NCBI GenBank assembly: GCA_031987425.1
Contig: DALZZL010000002.1
Coordinates: forward strand, 1 to 64,000
Direction of reading: 5' to 3'
Length of the DNA stretch: 64,000 bases
From: Stenotrophomonas_A sp002429615
GTDB taxonomy: Bacteria; Pseudomonadota; Gammaproteobacteria; Xanthomonadales; Xanthomonadaceae
A program made the position numbers and the translations under genes. Below the pieces are notes generated by a model that saw only the letters and a list, made by a program, of their open reading frames with translations, had not been told where the DNA came from and did no database searches. Shown here piece after piece: positions 7,511 through 16,114 of the stretch (its first letter is position 1; each line of letters begins with the position of its first letter).

Positions 7511-9073
7511 GTGGGTCTGGCGACACTCGATATCGTGATCGTGCTGGTGTATCTGGCCGGCATCTTCGTGCTTGCGCAGTGGGTTTCGCGCGAGAAGGCA
7601 GGGCATGACAAGAGCGCGGAAGACTACTTCCTCGCCAGCAAGTCGCTGCCGTGGTGGGCGATCGGCGCTTCGCTGATCGCGGCGAACATCTCCGCCGAGC
7701 AGATCATCGGCATGGCCGGTTCCGGCTATGCGATCGGCCTGGCGATCGCGTCCTACGAGTGGATGGCGGCGCTGACGCTGCTGATCGTGGGCAAGTTCTT
7801 CCTGCCGATCTTCCTGCGCAACGGCATCTACACCATGCCGCAGTTCCTGGAGCGGCGTTACGGCAACCGCATCCGCACGCTGATGGCGGTGTTCTGGCTC
7901 GGCCTGTACGTGTTCGTCAACCTGACCTCGATCCTGTGGCTGGGTTCGATCGCGGTGACCCAGGTCACCGGCATGGACCAGATGCTGGCGCTGGCGCTGA
8001 TCGGCATCTTCGCGCTGCTGTACCAGCTGTACGGCGGCCTGAAGGCGGTGGCGCTGACCGACATCGTGCAGGTCTCGCTGCTGGTACTGGGCGGCCTGCT
8101 GGTGGCCGGCCTGACCCTGTCGCGCATCGGTGACGGCGCCGGCGTGGTGGAAGGCTTCAAGCACCTGTGGAATGCCCATCCGGAGCACTTCCACATGATC
8201 CTGTCCAAGGACAACCCGTTCTACAAGGACCTGCCGGGCCTGAGCGTGCTGCTGGGCGGGCTGTGGATCATGAACATCAGCTACTGGGGCTTCAACCAGT
8301 ACATCATCCAGCGCGCGCTGGCCGCCAAGAACATCGGCGAGGCGCAGAAGGGCATGGTGTTCGCCGCGTTCCTGAAGCTGCTGATGCCGGTGGTGATCGT
8401 GGTGCCGGGCATCGCCGCGGTGGTACTGGCGCCGGACCTGGCCAAGCCGGACCAGGCGTATCCGACCATGATGCAGCTGCTGCCCAGCGGCATCCTCGGC
8501 CTGGTGTTCGCGGCGCTGGTGGCGGCGATCGTGGCCTCGCTGGCGTCGAAGATCAATTCGGTGGCGACCATCTTCACCCTGGACTTCTACGCCAAGTCGC
8601 GCCCGCAGGCCGACCAGAAGCACCTGGTGCGCGTGGGCCGCATCGTCGCCATCGTGGCGGTGATCGTCGGCATCCTCACCGCGCGTCCGCTGCTGGGTGG
8701 CTTCGACCAGGGCTTCCAGTACATCCAGGAGTTCACCGGCTTCTTCACCCCGGGCATCGTGGTGATCTTCATGCTGGGCCTGTTCTGGAAGCGCGCCAAC
8801 GAAGCCGGCGCGCTGACCGCGGCGATCGGTTCGTTCGCGCTGTCGATCGTGTTCAAGCTGGCGTGGCCGTCGCTGCCGTTCATGGACCGCGTCGGCGTGG
8901 TGTTCCTGGCCTCGCTGGTGGCCGCGGTGCTGGTGTCGCTGGCGACCAAGGCGCAGCCGGATCGCGACATGATCCGTACCGACGACGTGCGCTACGGCAC
9001 GCCGATGACCTTCAACATGGGCGCGGTGGGCGTGATCGCGATCCTGATCGCGCTGTACGCCGCGTTCTGGTGA
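7511..9073 (+). CDS. sodium/sugar symporter, SSS family (SglT-like)
   Basis: Probable inner-membrane Na+-driven uptake of glucose or a similar monosaccharide. The 520 residues contain 13-14 hydrophobic segments, beginning LDIVIVLVYLAGIFVLAQWV. Family marks include ASLIAANISAEQIIGMAGSGYAIGL in the first repeat, AVFWLGLYVFVNLTSIL, and WIMNISYWGFNQYIIQRAL. The GTG at 7511 is supported by GGGAGAAG eight bases upstream. It follows the GH3 beta-glucosidase, so I infer that it imports the glucose released outside. The exact sugar cannot be read from the sequence. Confidence 0.9.
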   Translation: MGLATLDIVIVLVYLAGIFVLAQWVSREKAGHDKSAEDYFLASKSLPWWAIGASLIAANISAEQIIGMAGSGYAIGLAIASYEWMAALTLLIVGKFFLPIFLRNGIYTMPQFLERRYGNRIRTLMAVFWLGLYVFVNLTSILWLGSIAVTQVTGMDQMLALALIGIFALLYQLYGGLKAVALTDIVQVSLLVLGGLLVAGLTLSRIGDGAGVVEGFKHLWNAHPEHFHMILSKDNPFYKDLPGLSVLLGGLWIMNISYWGFNQYIIQRALAAKNIGEAQKGMVFAAFLKLLMPVVIVVPGIAAVVLAPDLAKPDQAYPTMMQLLPSGILGLVFAALVAAIVASLASKINSVATIFTLDFYAKSRPQADQKHLVRVGRIVAIVAVIVGILTARPLLGGFDQGFQYIQEFTGFFTPGIVVIFMLGLFWKRANEAGALTAAIGSFALSIVFKLAWPSLPFMDRVGVVFLASLVAAVLVSLATKAQPDRDMIRTDDVRYGTPMTFNMGAVGVIAILIALYAAFW

Positions 9074-9096
9074 GTGGGCGCTGATGTGGAACGAAG

Positions 9097-9126
9097 AAGG
9101 CCGCCCTCGGGCGGCCTTCTTGTTTT
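9097..9126 (+). terminator. rho-independent terminator after the symporter gene
   Basis: AAGGCCGCCC and GGGCGGCCTT form a 10-bp stem with a tiny loop, followed by CTTGTTTT. Confidence 0.8.
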
Positions 9127-9167
9127 GGGGTGTCCGGGCAGCGGGTGATCTCCGACACCCCCTCCCT

Positions 9168-9227
9168 GTAGGAGCGGCTTCAGCCGCGACCCGACCATCC
9201 AGCAGTCGCGGCTGAAGCCGCTCCTAC
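9168..9227. repeat. inverted pair of REP-like repeats
   Basis: A forward copy at 9168-9190 and its exact reverse complement at 9205-9227, separated by 14 nt, form a BIME-like long hairpin. The pair sits between the converging 3' ends of the symporter and regA genes. Confidence 0.92.
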
Positions 9228-9246
9228 AAGAACGACAACGATCGCC

Positions 9247-9807
9247 TCAGCGCCCCGGGCTCGGCCGCTTGGTCAGCTTGCGCTGCAGCGAACGCCGGTG
9301 CATGCCCAGCAACCGCGCCGCGGCCGAGATATTCCCGCCGGTCTCGTGCAGCGCCTGCTGGATGTGTTCCCACTGCAGGCGGCTGAGCGGCGTCATCATC
9401 TCCGGCGTGCTGTCCTCGCCCTCGGCTTCCGGCAGTTCCTCGTCATCCTCGCCCAGTGCGCGCAGGATGGTCGGGATGTTCGCCGGCTTGGGCAGGTAAT
9501 CGTCCGCGCCCTGCTTGATCGCTTCCACCGCGGTGGCGATGCTGGCGTAGCCGGTGACCAGCAGGATGCGCATGTCGGCGCGGATCGCCCGCAGCGGCTG
9601 GATCAGGGTCAGGCCCGAATCCTGGCCGAGCTTGAGGTCGATCAGCGCGAAGTCCGGCCGCGACTGCCGTGCCACGCTCAGCGCGCTGGCCGCGTCGCTG
9701 GCGGTCACCGTCTCCACGCCATGCCGCGCCAGACTGCGCTGCAGCGTGCGCAGGTACAGCGCGTCGTCATCGACCAGCAGGCCCAGGTGGGTGGTGGGCG
9801 TGCTCAC
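9247..9807 (-). CDS. regA: RegA/PrrA/ActR-type response regulator
   Basis: Redox-responsive transcription factor of the RegBA (PrrBA/ActSR) system. The receiver domain covers about residues 8-120 with the acidic pocket DDD13-15 and phospho-acceptor Asp57 in LIDLKLG. The C-terminus is a Fis-type helix-turn-helix, GGNISAAARLLGMHRRSLQR, whose HRRSLQR tail is typical of RegA. The GTG at 9807 gives 186 residues, the family length, and has GGGAG upstream; the frame stays open 59 codons further without family similarity. The acidic Ser/Glu-rich linker (residues 125-145) is longer than in RegA. The sensor gene lies just upstream on the same strand. Confidence 0.9.
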   Translation of the reverse strand: MSTPTTHLGLLVDDDALYLRTLQRSLARHGVETVTASDAASALSVARQSRPDFALIDLKLGQDSGLTLIQPLRAIRADMRILLVTGYASIATAVEAIKQGADDYLPKPANIPTILRALGEDDEELPEAEGEDSTPEMMTPLSRLQWEHIQQALHETGGNISAAARLLGMHRRSLQRKLTKRPSPGR

Positions 9808-9902
9808 GGCCGGGCTCCCGGCGCCGAGCAGCGCGGGTGAGGGTGGGGCGGCGTGCGCGCCGATCGAAATGCCACGGGAATCTCCTTGCTGCTGCCACGG
9901 GT

Positions 9903-11135
9903 TCACGACGTCGTCTCCTCCGCCACCGGCAGCGGCAGGCGGAAACCCACCCGCGCACCACTGCCCTGGGCAGGTTGCATCCACAGTTCACCGGCCAGAC
10001 GCTCGACGGTGGCATGCGACAGGGCCAGGCCGACGCCCATCCCGTGCCGCTTGCCGCTGTCGAACAGGGTATTGGGCAGGGTGGCCTTGGCGGTGTCGAA
10101 GCCAGCCCCATAATCGCGCACTTCGCCGAGCAGTTGGCCGCCGGCGATGCGCAGTTCCAGATCCACGCGGGGCCGGCCGGCACGTTCGCTGGCGTCGGCG
10201 GCGTTGTTCAGCAGCACCATCAGCAGGTGGCCCACGCCCGGTTCCAGGCGCAGCGGCATCGGTGCATCGAGATTGCGCTGCAGCTGCACGTTGGGCCGCA
10301 CCAGGCGCCACTGCGCCAGCACTTCCTGCACGGTCACCGCTTCCTGCGCATTGCTGCGGTCGGCCGGCGCGGCCAGTGCCAGCACGCGCTCATGGCACAG
10401 CACCAGCAGCTCGCGCAGCGTATCGAGGTCCTCGCGCAGTTCGCCCTGCTGGGATTGTTCGGCGATGTCGTCCACCAGCAGGGTCATCGTCGCCAGCGGG
10501 GTGTTCAGTTCGTGCGCCACCGAGGCGGCGTGGGTGGCCAGGGTGACGATGCCCTCGTTGCGGGCGAAGCGTTCGCGCAGCGTGGCCAGTTCCTGCTCGC
10601 GCCGACGCAGCGAGAACGCCAGCCGGGTGGTGAACACCACCACCACCACCGAGCACAGCAGGAAGTTCAGCGCCACGCCGCACAGGTAGAGCACGCGCGG
10701 GTCCACATGGCCGGCCGGCAGCGGCAGGCCGAACGTGGCGCTGAGCGCGTAGCCGAGCACGCAGGCCGCGGCCACCGCCAGGCCCCAGGCCAGCGGCAGG
10801 GCGAACGCGGCCAAGGCGATCAGCACCAGGAACAGCGAGCCGAACGGGTTGGCGATGCCGCCGCTCCAGCCGATCATCCAGGTCAGCACGACCACATCGA
10901 CCAGCACGTGGCCGAAGGCGGTGGCGGGGCCGATCGGCCGCTCCAGCCCGACCCGCCAGCGCGCATACAGGTTGAACACCGCCAGCGCGGCGACGCCCGC
11001 CCACAGCGGCGGCTGCGGCAGGGCCATGCCCAGTGCCCAGGTCGCGACCAGGATGGTGACGGCCTGGCCGGCGGTGGCCAGCCAGCGCAGGCTGCACAGG
11101 GTGCGGAGGAAGGAGGCGTTGTTGCTGTTGTCCAT
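9903..11135 (-). CDS. regB: RegB/PrrB-type redox sensor histidine kinase
   Basis: Inner-membrane kinase with six hydrophobic helices (about residues 10-175) and a cytoplasmic kinase half. It has the RegB quinone-binding signature GGxxNPF as GGIANPF at residues 92-98. The phospho-acceptor His208 lies in ASVAHELNTPLATM, nearly the RegB H-box. Cys247 lies 39 residues after it, close to the redox Cys265 that follows His225 in Rhodobacter RegB. ATP-binding boxes LLNNAADAS and GMGVGLALSHATVERL follow. It probably phosphorylates the RegA-like protein encoded downstream in response to the quinone or thiol redox state. It is 410 residues and is divergent from ispG. Confidence 0.9.
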   Translation of the reverse strand: MDNSNNASFLRTLCSLRWLATAGQAVTILVATWALGMALPQPPLWAGVAALAVFNLYARWRVGLERPIGPATAFGHVLVDVVVLTWMIGWSGGIANPFGSLFLVLIALAAFALPLAWGLAVAAACVLGYALSATFGLPLPAGHVDPRVLYLCGVALNFLLCSVVVVVFTTRLAFSLRRREQELATLRERFARNEGIVTLATHAASVAHELNTPLATMTLLVDDIAEQSQQGELREDLDTLRELLVLCHERVLALAAPADRSNAQEAVTVQEVLAQWRLVRPNVQLQRNLDAPMPLRLEPGVGHLLMVLLNNAADASERAGRPRVDLELRIAGGQLLGEVRDYGAGFDTAKATLPNTLFDSGKRHGMGVGLALSHATVERLAGELWMQPAQGSGARVGFRLPLPVAEETTS

Positions 11136-11270
11136 CAGGGCGCCATGCTATGCGGTCGCGCGCGGTGACGCATGCGACAGTCTGTCACAGCGCATGACGG
11201 GCACCGGCAGGGCGCGCGGGCCGGGGAGGCACCGGCGACGGAAGTTGGCGCGCATTGGGCCGGCTCGCAC

Positions 11271-11276
11271 TAAAAT
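11271..11276 (+). promoter_or_regulatory. possible -10 box of ispG
   Basis: TAAAAT lies 7 bases before the ispG ATG in the 147-base divergent regB-ispG interval. If used, the ispG transcript would be leaderless or nearly so. TTGGCG 20 bases further upstream is a poor -35. Confidence 0.3.
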
Positions 11277-11282
11277 GGGGGC

Positions 11283-12548
11283 ATGCATGACGCCGTGACC
11301 CGCCCAACCCCGCCCGCCGAGACCGGCGCCTGGCCCCGTCGCCTGACCCAGCCGGTCCGTATCGGCAATGTCACCGTCGGCGGCGGCAAGCCGGTGGTGG
11401 TGCAGTCGATGACCAACACCGACACCGCCGACGTCGCCGCCAGCGTCAAGCAGGTCGCCGAGCTGTGGCGCGCCGGGTCGGAAATGGTGCGCCTGACGGT
11501 CAACAACCCGGAGTCCGCCGCGGCGATTCCGCGCATCGTCGACAAGCTGGCGATGATGGGCATCGAGGTGCCGCTGATCGGCGACTTCCACTACAACGGC
11601 CACCAGCTGCTGACCGGCGAGCCGGCCTGTGCCGAAGCGCTGGCCAAGTACCGCATCAACCCGGGCAACGTCGGCTTCGGCAAGAAGAAGGACCTGCAGT
11701 TCGCCCAGCTGATCGAGTTCGCCATCCGCTACGGCAAGCCGGTGCGCATCGGCGCCAACTGGGGCTCGCTGGACCAGAGCCTGGCCGCGCAGCTGATGGA
11801 CGAGAACTCGCGCCGCGAGCAGCCCTGGGATGCCGGCCGCGTGCTGCGCGAGGCGCTGATCCGCTCGGCGGTGGACTCGGCCGAACGCGCGGTGGAGCTG
11901 GGCCTGGCGCGCGATCGCATCGTGCTGTCGGCCAAGGTGTCCGGCGTGCAGGAGCTGATCGCGGTGTATCGCGACATGTCCGCGCGCTGCGACTTCGCGC
12001 TGCACCTGGGCCTGACCGAGGCCGGTATCGGCAGCAAGGGCATCGTCGCCTCGGCGGCGGCGTTGTCGGTGCTGCTGCAGGAAGGTATCGGCGACACCAT
12101 CCGCATCTCGCTGACGCCCGAGCCGGGGCAGTCGCGCACGCAGGAAGTGATCGTCGCGCAGGAACTGCTGCAGACCACCGGCCAGCGCGCCTTCACCCCG
12201 CTGGTCACCGCCTGCCCGGGCTGCGGGCGCACCACCTCCGAATTCTTCCAGGAGCTGGCCAAGGTCGTGCAGAACCATGTGCGCGGGCGCATGCCGGAGT
12301 GGAAGATCAGCCATCCGGGCGCGGAGAACATGACCCTGGCGGTGATGGGCTGCGTGGTCAACGGGCCAGGCGAATCGCGCCACGCCAACATCGGCATCTC
12401 GCTGCCGGGCACGGGCGAGGCGCCGTCCGCGCCGGTGTTCGTGGATGGCGAGAAGAAGGTGACGCTGCGTGGCGAGAACATCGCGCAGGAGTTCGTCGCG
12501 CTGATCGACGAGTACGTCGAAACCCGCTATGCCCGTCCGGCCGGCTGA
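11283..12548 (+). CDS. ispG: 4-hydroxy-3-methylbut-2-en-1-yl diphosphate synthase
   Basis: Converts MEcPP to HMBPP in the MEP isoprenoid pathway using a [4Fe-4S] cluster. The 421-residue length fits the proteobacterial two-domain form. The N-terminal TIM barrel begins VGGGKPVVVQSMTNTDT, and the cluster half has TACPGCGRTTSEFFQ and MGCVVNGPGES, which supply the three cysteines. It is divergent from the redox sensor gene regB. Its 3' end overlaps the PAP2 phosphatase gene by 20 bases; that enzyme may act on isoprenoid or lipid pyrophosphates. Confidence 0.97.
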   Translation: MHDAVTRPTPPAETGAWPRRLTQPVRIGNVTVGGGKPVVVQSMTNTDTADVAASVKQVAELWRAGSEMVRLTVNNPESAAAIPRIVDKLAMMGIEVPLIGDFHYNGHQLLTGEPACAEALAKYRINPGNVGFGKKKDLQFAQLIEFAIRYGKPVRIGANWGSLDQSLAAQLMDENSRREQPWDAGRVLREALIRSAVDSAERAVELGLARDRIVLSAKVSGVQELIAVYRDMSARCDFALHLGLTEAGIGSKGIVASAAALSVLLQEGIGDTIRISLTPEPGQSRTQEVIVAQELLQTTGQRAFTPLVTACPGCGRTTSEFFQELAKVVQNHVRGRMPEWKISHPGAENMTLAVMGCVVNGPGESRHANIGISLPGTGEAPSAPVFVDGEKKVTLRGENIAQEFVALIDEYVETRYARPAG

Positions 12549-13236
12549 GAGCCCGGCCGGATTCCGTCACTGGCTGGGCCGCAACGCCTGGCGCATCGTG
12601 CTGCTGTTCGGTGGCGTGCTGCTGCCGCTGGGCGTGTTCGCCAGCCTGGCCGATGAAGTCCACGAACTGGAAAACTTCTTCTTCGACGATCCGCTGCTGT
12701 GGCGGCTGCGCGGCTGGGCGACGCCCGCGCTGGACGGCGCGTTCGTGCTGGTCTCGAAGCTGGGTTACCAGTGGGGGCTGATTCCGGTCGACACGCTGAT
12801 CGTGCTGGTGCTGCTGGGCATGCGGCGCTGGCGCGAGGCGACGTTCGCGTTGCTGGGGTTCGTGGGGTCGGCGATGTTGAATATCGGGGCCAAGCAGTTC
12901 TTCCAGCGTGAGCGGCCGAGCCTGTGGGAGTCGATCGCGCCGGAAAGCACCTTCAGTTTCCCCAGCGGGCATGCGATGGGCTCGATGACGCTGGCCGCGG
13001 TGCTGGTGGCGCTGGCGTGGCGCACGCGCTGGCGCTGGCCGGTGGCCTGCATGGCGGGGGCTTTCGTCCTGCTGGTGGGGGTATCGCGCGTGTACCTAGG
13101 GGTGCATTACCCCTCGGACATCCTGGCCGGCTGGTGCGCGGCGCTGGCCTGGGTGACCGGCTTGTACCTGGTGCTGTTCCGTGGGCATCGGCGGCCGTGG
13201 CGGCGGCATCGAGCGGTGTCGCCGCCGTCGCTGTAG
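12529..13236 (+). CDS. PAP2-family membrane phosphatase
   Basis: Integral membrane acid phosphatase of the PAP2 superfamily. All three catalytic motifs are present: KQFFQRERP, FPSGHAMG and SRVYLGVHYPSD. There are five or six hydrophobic helices in 235 residues. The family includes undecaprenyl-pyrophosphate and phosphatidylglycerol-phosphate phosphatases as well as lipid A phosphatases; the substrate cannot be assigned here. The start lies inside ispG, suggesting coupled expression with isoprenoid synthesis and making a polyprenyl pyrophosphate a reasonable guess. It is followed by a REP-repeat pair and a convergent gene. Confidence 0.88.
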   Translation: MPVRPAESPAGFRHWLGRNAWRIVLLFGGVLLPLGVFASLADEVHELENFFFDDPLLWRLRGWATPALDGAFVLVSKLGYQWGLIPVDTLIVLVLLGMRRWREATFALLGFVGSAMLNIGAKQFFQRERPSLWESIAPESTFSFPSGHAMGSMTLAAVLVALAWRTRWRWPVACMAGAFVLLVGVSRVYLGVHYPSDILAGWCAALAWVTGLYLVLFRGHRRPWRRHRAVSPPSL

Positions 13237-13249
13237 GCTGTTCCTTGTT

Positions 13250-13365
13250 GTAGGAGCGGCTTCAGCCGCGACCGCCATCCAACAGCCCGCGACGCTGCTT
13301 GTCCGGGCTGTTAAGCCTCTCCCACAAAGGAAGATGTCCGCGGTCGCGGCTGAAGCCGCTCCTAC
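13250..13365. repeat. inverted pair of REP-like repeats
   Basis: A forward copy lies at 13250-13272 and an exact inverse copy at 13343-13365, with a 70-nt spacer, longer than in the other pairs. They stand between the converging ends of the PAP2 gene and the racemase gene. Confidence 0.9.
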
Positions 13366-13416
13366 AAAAAAATTCGCAGGACGCGGCGAGAGAGCAGAGG
13401 GCCGGCTGATCAAAGA

Positions 13417-14166
13417 TCAACCCAGGCTACGCAGCGCCGCCGCCTCAGCATGCAGCAGCGCGGTATCCAGCAGCGGCACCGTCGCATCCGCCGCGCCCAC
13501 CAGCAGCGCGATCTCCGTGCAGCCCAGCACCACCGCCCCGGCACCCTGCGCGACCAGCGCGGCGATCACCTCGCGGAAACGCTGCCGCGACGCCTCGCGC
13601 AGCACGCCCACGCACAGTTCCTCGTAGATGATGCGGTGCACGTCCGCCCGCGCTTCGGCCTCCGGCACGATCACCTCGAACCCCCGCGCCTCCAGCCGCT
13701 CGCGATAGAACGGCTGCTCCATCGTGAAGCGCGTGCCGAGCAGCCCCACGCGCGCGATATCCAGCGCCGCGAGCGCGTCGGCCGTGGGATCGGCGATATG
13801 CAGCAGGCGCAGCGGCGTGGCCGCCTCGATCGCGCCGGCCACGCGGTGCATGGTGTTGGTGCACAACACCAGGAAATCCGCACCGCCGGCCCGCAGCGCG
13901 CGCGCCGCATCGGCCAGCGCCTCGCCGGCCGCGTCCCAGTCGCCGGCATGCTGCAACGCTTCGATGTCGGCGAAGTCCACGCTGTACAGCAGCAGCCGCG
14001 CCGAATGCAGCCCGCCACACTCGCGGCGGACCACCTCGTTGATATGGCGGTAGTAGGGCAGGGTGGATTCCCAGCTCATGCCGCCGATCAGGCCGATCAT
14101 GCGCTGGGGCGTCCGGGCGGGGTGGGGTGCGACGGGATCGGTGGCCATGTGGCCACTGTAGTTCAT
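13417..14166 (-). CDS. aspartate/glutamate racemase family protein
   Basis: PLP-independent amino-acid racemase of the Asp/Glu/hydantoin family. The two catalytic cysteines are in LVLCTNTMHR and VVLGCTEIALL, and the N-terminal strand is MIGLIGGMSWEST, as in aspartate racemases (YgeA type). The ATG at 14166 overlaps the stop of the EamA gene (ATGA) and gives 249 residues; ATGs at 14148 and before MIGLIGG would shorten it by 6 or 23. It is last in a six-gene minus-strand run that includes murB, so a D-amino-acid role in the cell wall is possible but unproven. Confidence 0.85.
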   Translation of the reverse strand: MNYSGHMATDPVAPHPARTPQRMIGLIGGMSWESTLPYYRHINEVVRRECGGLHSARLLLYSVDFADIEALQHAGDWDAAGEALADAARALRAGGADFLVLCTNTMHRVAGAIEAATPLRLLHIADPTADALAALDIARVGLLGTRFTMEQPFYRERLEARGFEVIVPEAEARADVHRIIYEELCVGVLREASRQRFREVIAALVAQGAGAVVLGCTEIALLVGAADATVPLLDTALLHAEAAALRSLG

Positions 14167-15077
14167 TCGCCCGGCTTGGCCCCCTCCACCGGGGCATGCG
14201 TGGCGGCGCGGCGCGCCAGCACCGTTTCGCGATGGGCGATATAGACGTTGGCGGCGACGATGATCAGCGCGCCCACCACGGTATGCCGGTCCAGCGACTC
14301 GTGGAACAGCCAGCCGCCCAGCGCCGCCACCAGCGGCAGCTGCATGAAGCTGATCGGCTGCAGCGCGGAGACCTCGCCCAGCTTCAAGGCGCGGGTCCAG
14401 AACAGCTGGCCGCCGGTGCCGAAGATGCCGGTCAGCAGCAGCCAGATCCAGGTGCTGCCCTGCGGCCAGCTCCAGTGCGGCAGCGCGGTGAGCAGCGACA
14501 TCGGCACCCAGAACACGTAGGTGTAGAACACCACCGTGTCCGGCGGGTCGGTGCGCGAGAGCTGCTTGATCTGGATCGCCACCACCGCGCTGATCATCGC
14601 CGCCGCCAGCGCCACCAGCAGGCCCGGGCTGAAGGTGGACGAGCCGGGCCGCAGGATCAGCAGCACGCCGACGAAGCCGGCGGCCACCGCCAACCAGCGG
14701 CGCATGCGGACCTTCTCGCCCAGCCACAGCACCGCCAGCACGGTGACGAACAGCGGCGTGGAGTACGACAGCGAGATCGCCTGCGCCAGCGGCAGGTGGC
14801 CGATGGCCCAGAAGCCGCACAGCATCGAGGCCAGGCCGATCAGCGTGCGCACCAGATACAGGCGCACGTGGCGGGTGCGCGGCAGCGGGCCGCCGCGCAC
14901 CAGCAGGAAGGGCAGCAGCGCCAGCAGCCCGAAGAAATTGCGGAAGAACGCGATCTGGTTGGTCGCCACCGAGGCGGAGGCGTAGCGGATCGCGATCGCC
15001 ATCAGGCCGAAGCAGCAGGTGCTGACCAGCATCAAGCCCGCCGCGCGCAGCGGCGTGTTCGCACTGGCGGCGTTCAC
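14163..15077 (-). CDS. EamA/DMT-family transporter
   Basis: Ten-helix inner-membrane carrier of the drug/metabolite transporter superfamily, made of two EamA repeats (about residues 10-145 and 155-290). Typical marks are LVSTCCFGLMAIAIRYAS at the start, ISLSYSTPLFVTVLAVLWLGEK at the end of repeat 1, and LQPISFMQLPLVAALGGWLFHES in repeat 2. The GTG at 15077 overlaps the murB stop (GTGA), giving 304 residues. The family exports amino acids, metabolites or drugs; the substrate here is unknown. Confidence 0.88.
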   Translation of the reverse strand: MNAASANTPLRAAGLMLVSTCCFGLMAIAIRYASASVATNQIAFFRNFFGLLALLPFLLVRGGPLPRTRHVRLYLVRTLIGLASMLCGFWAIGHLPLAQAISLSYSTPLFVTVLAVLWLGEKVRMRRWLAVAAGFVGVLLILRPGSSTFSPGLLVALAAAMISAVVAIQIKQLSRTDPPDTVVFYTYVFWVPMSLLTALPHWSWPQGSTWIWLLLTGIFGTGGQLFWTRALKLGEVSALQPISFMQLPLVAALGGWLFHESLDRHTVVGALIIVAANVYIAHRETVLARRAATHAPVEGAKPGE

Positions 15078-16114
15078 CACTGTGCGCCGATCAGCAGCGG
15101 CTCCGGTTCGATCACCACCGCGAAACGCTCGCGGACCGAGTCGGCGATGCGGCGCGCCAGCGCCAGCAACTCGGCGCCGGTGGCCTGGCCATGGTTGACC
15201 AGCACCAGCGCGTGGTGCGGGGACACGCCGGCATCGCCTTCGCGCGCGCCCTTCCAGCCGCACTGTTCGATCAGCCACGCCGCCGAGACCTTGCCCACGC
15301 CGTCGCGCTCGCCGGGGAATACCGGCAGGGCGGGCCATTGGTGGCGCAGCGTCTCGATCTGCTCCAGCGGCAGCTGCGGATTCTTGAAGAAGCTGCCGGC
15401 GTTGCCGAGCACGTCCGGGTCGGGCAGCTTGCGGCGGCGGATGGCGATGACCGCATTGGCGACGTCGCGGGCCTCGGGCGTGGCCACGCCCATCGCCGCC
15501 AGTTCCTCGCGGATGCCGGCGTAGTCCAGGCGCAGCTCGTGCAGCAGCGGCAGGCGCAGCTCCACCGCCACGATCAGCCAGCGCCCGGGCTCGCGCTTGA
15601 ACACGCTGTCGCGGTAGCCGAAGGCGCAGTGTTCGGCGTCCAGCCGCACCAGCACGTTCGCTTGCCGGTCCCAGGCTTCGACGACGTGCACGAACTCGCC
15701 GACCTGCGCGCCATACGCGCCGATGTTCTGGATCGGCGCGGCGCCCACGGTGCCGGGGATCAGCGCCAGGTTCTCCAGGCCGGACAGGCCCTGTTCCAGC
15801 GACCACATCACCAGCCCGTGCCACGGCGTACCAGCACCGGCACGCACGATGGCGTGGTCGGCATGGTGTTCAAGTACCGCGATGGCGCGGTTGCCGAAGC
15901 TCAGCACGCAGCCTTCGGGGTCGCCGGCCAGCAGCACGTTGCTGCCGCTGCCGAGCACCAGCAGCGGTTGTCCGGCGATGGCCGGCAGGGCCAGCGCTTC
16001 AGGCAACGCCGCCGGATCGTCGAGCTGCAGCAGCCAGTGTGCGCTGGCATCGACATGGAAGGTGTTCAGTGCACGCAGCGGCGCGTTCTCGCGCAGCGTC
16101 CAGGCCGTGGTCAT
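15074..16114 (-). CDS. murB: UDP-N-acetylmuramate dehydrogenase
   Basis: FAD enzyme that reduces UDP-GlcNAc-enolpyruvate to UDP-MurNAc with NADPH in peptidoglycan synthesis. At 346 residues it matches the longer E. coli type I form. FAD-binding segments LLVLGSGSNVLLAG and IPGTVGAAPIQNIGAYG, the tyrosine loop FGYRDSVFK, and NAGSFFKNP with the catalytic serine are present; the C-terminal Glu is in VVIEPEPLLIG. The ATG at 16114 overlaps the pyrD stop (ATGA), which fixes the start. Confidence 0.96.
   Translation of the reverse strand: MTTAWTLRENAPLRALNTFHVDASAHWLLQLDDPAALPEALALPAIAGQPLLVLGSGSNVLLAGDPEGCVLSFGNRAIAVLEHHADHAIVRAGAGTPWHGLVMWSLEQGLSGLENLALIPGTVGAAPIQNIGAYGAQVGEFVHVVEAWDRQANVLVRLDAEHCAFGYRDSVFKREPGRWLIVAVELRLPLLHELRLDYAGIREELAAMGVATPEARDVANAVIAIRRRKLPDPDVLGNAGSFFKNPQLPLEQIETLRHQWPALPVFPGERDGVGKVSAAWLIEQCGWKGAREGDAGVSPHHALVLVNHGQATGAELLALARRIADSVRERFAVVIEPEPLLIGAQW

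Noticed and set aside
2366..8623. Very long open frame on the minus strand (over 2000 codons)
   Set aside because: It lies antisense to panD, pgi, the GH3 gene and the symporter, and its translation is a His/Gln/Arg-rich low-complexity string. This is the usual stop-poor antisense frame of high-GC coding DNA.
9168..9227. REP pairs as CRISPR repeats
   Set aside because: The repeats are inverted, few and unevenly spaced; no array of direct repeats with unique spacers and no cas gene exists in the window.
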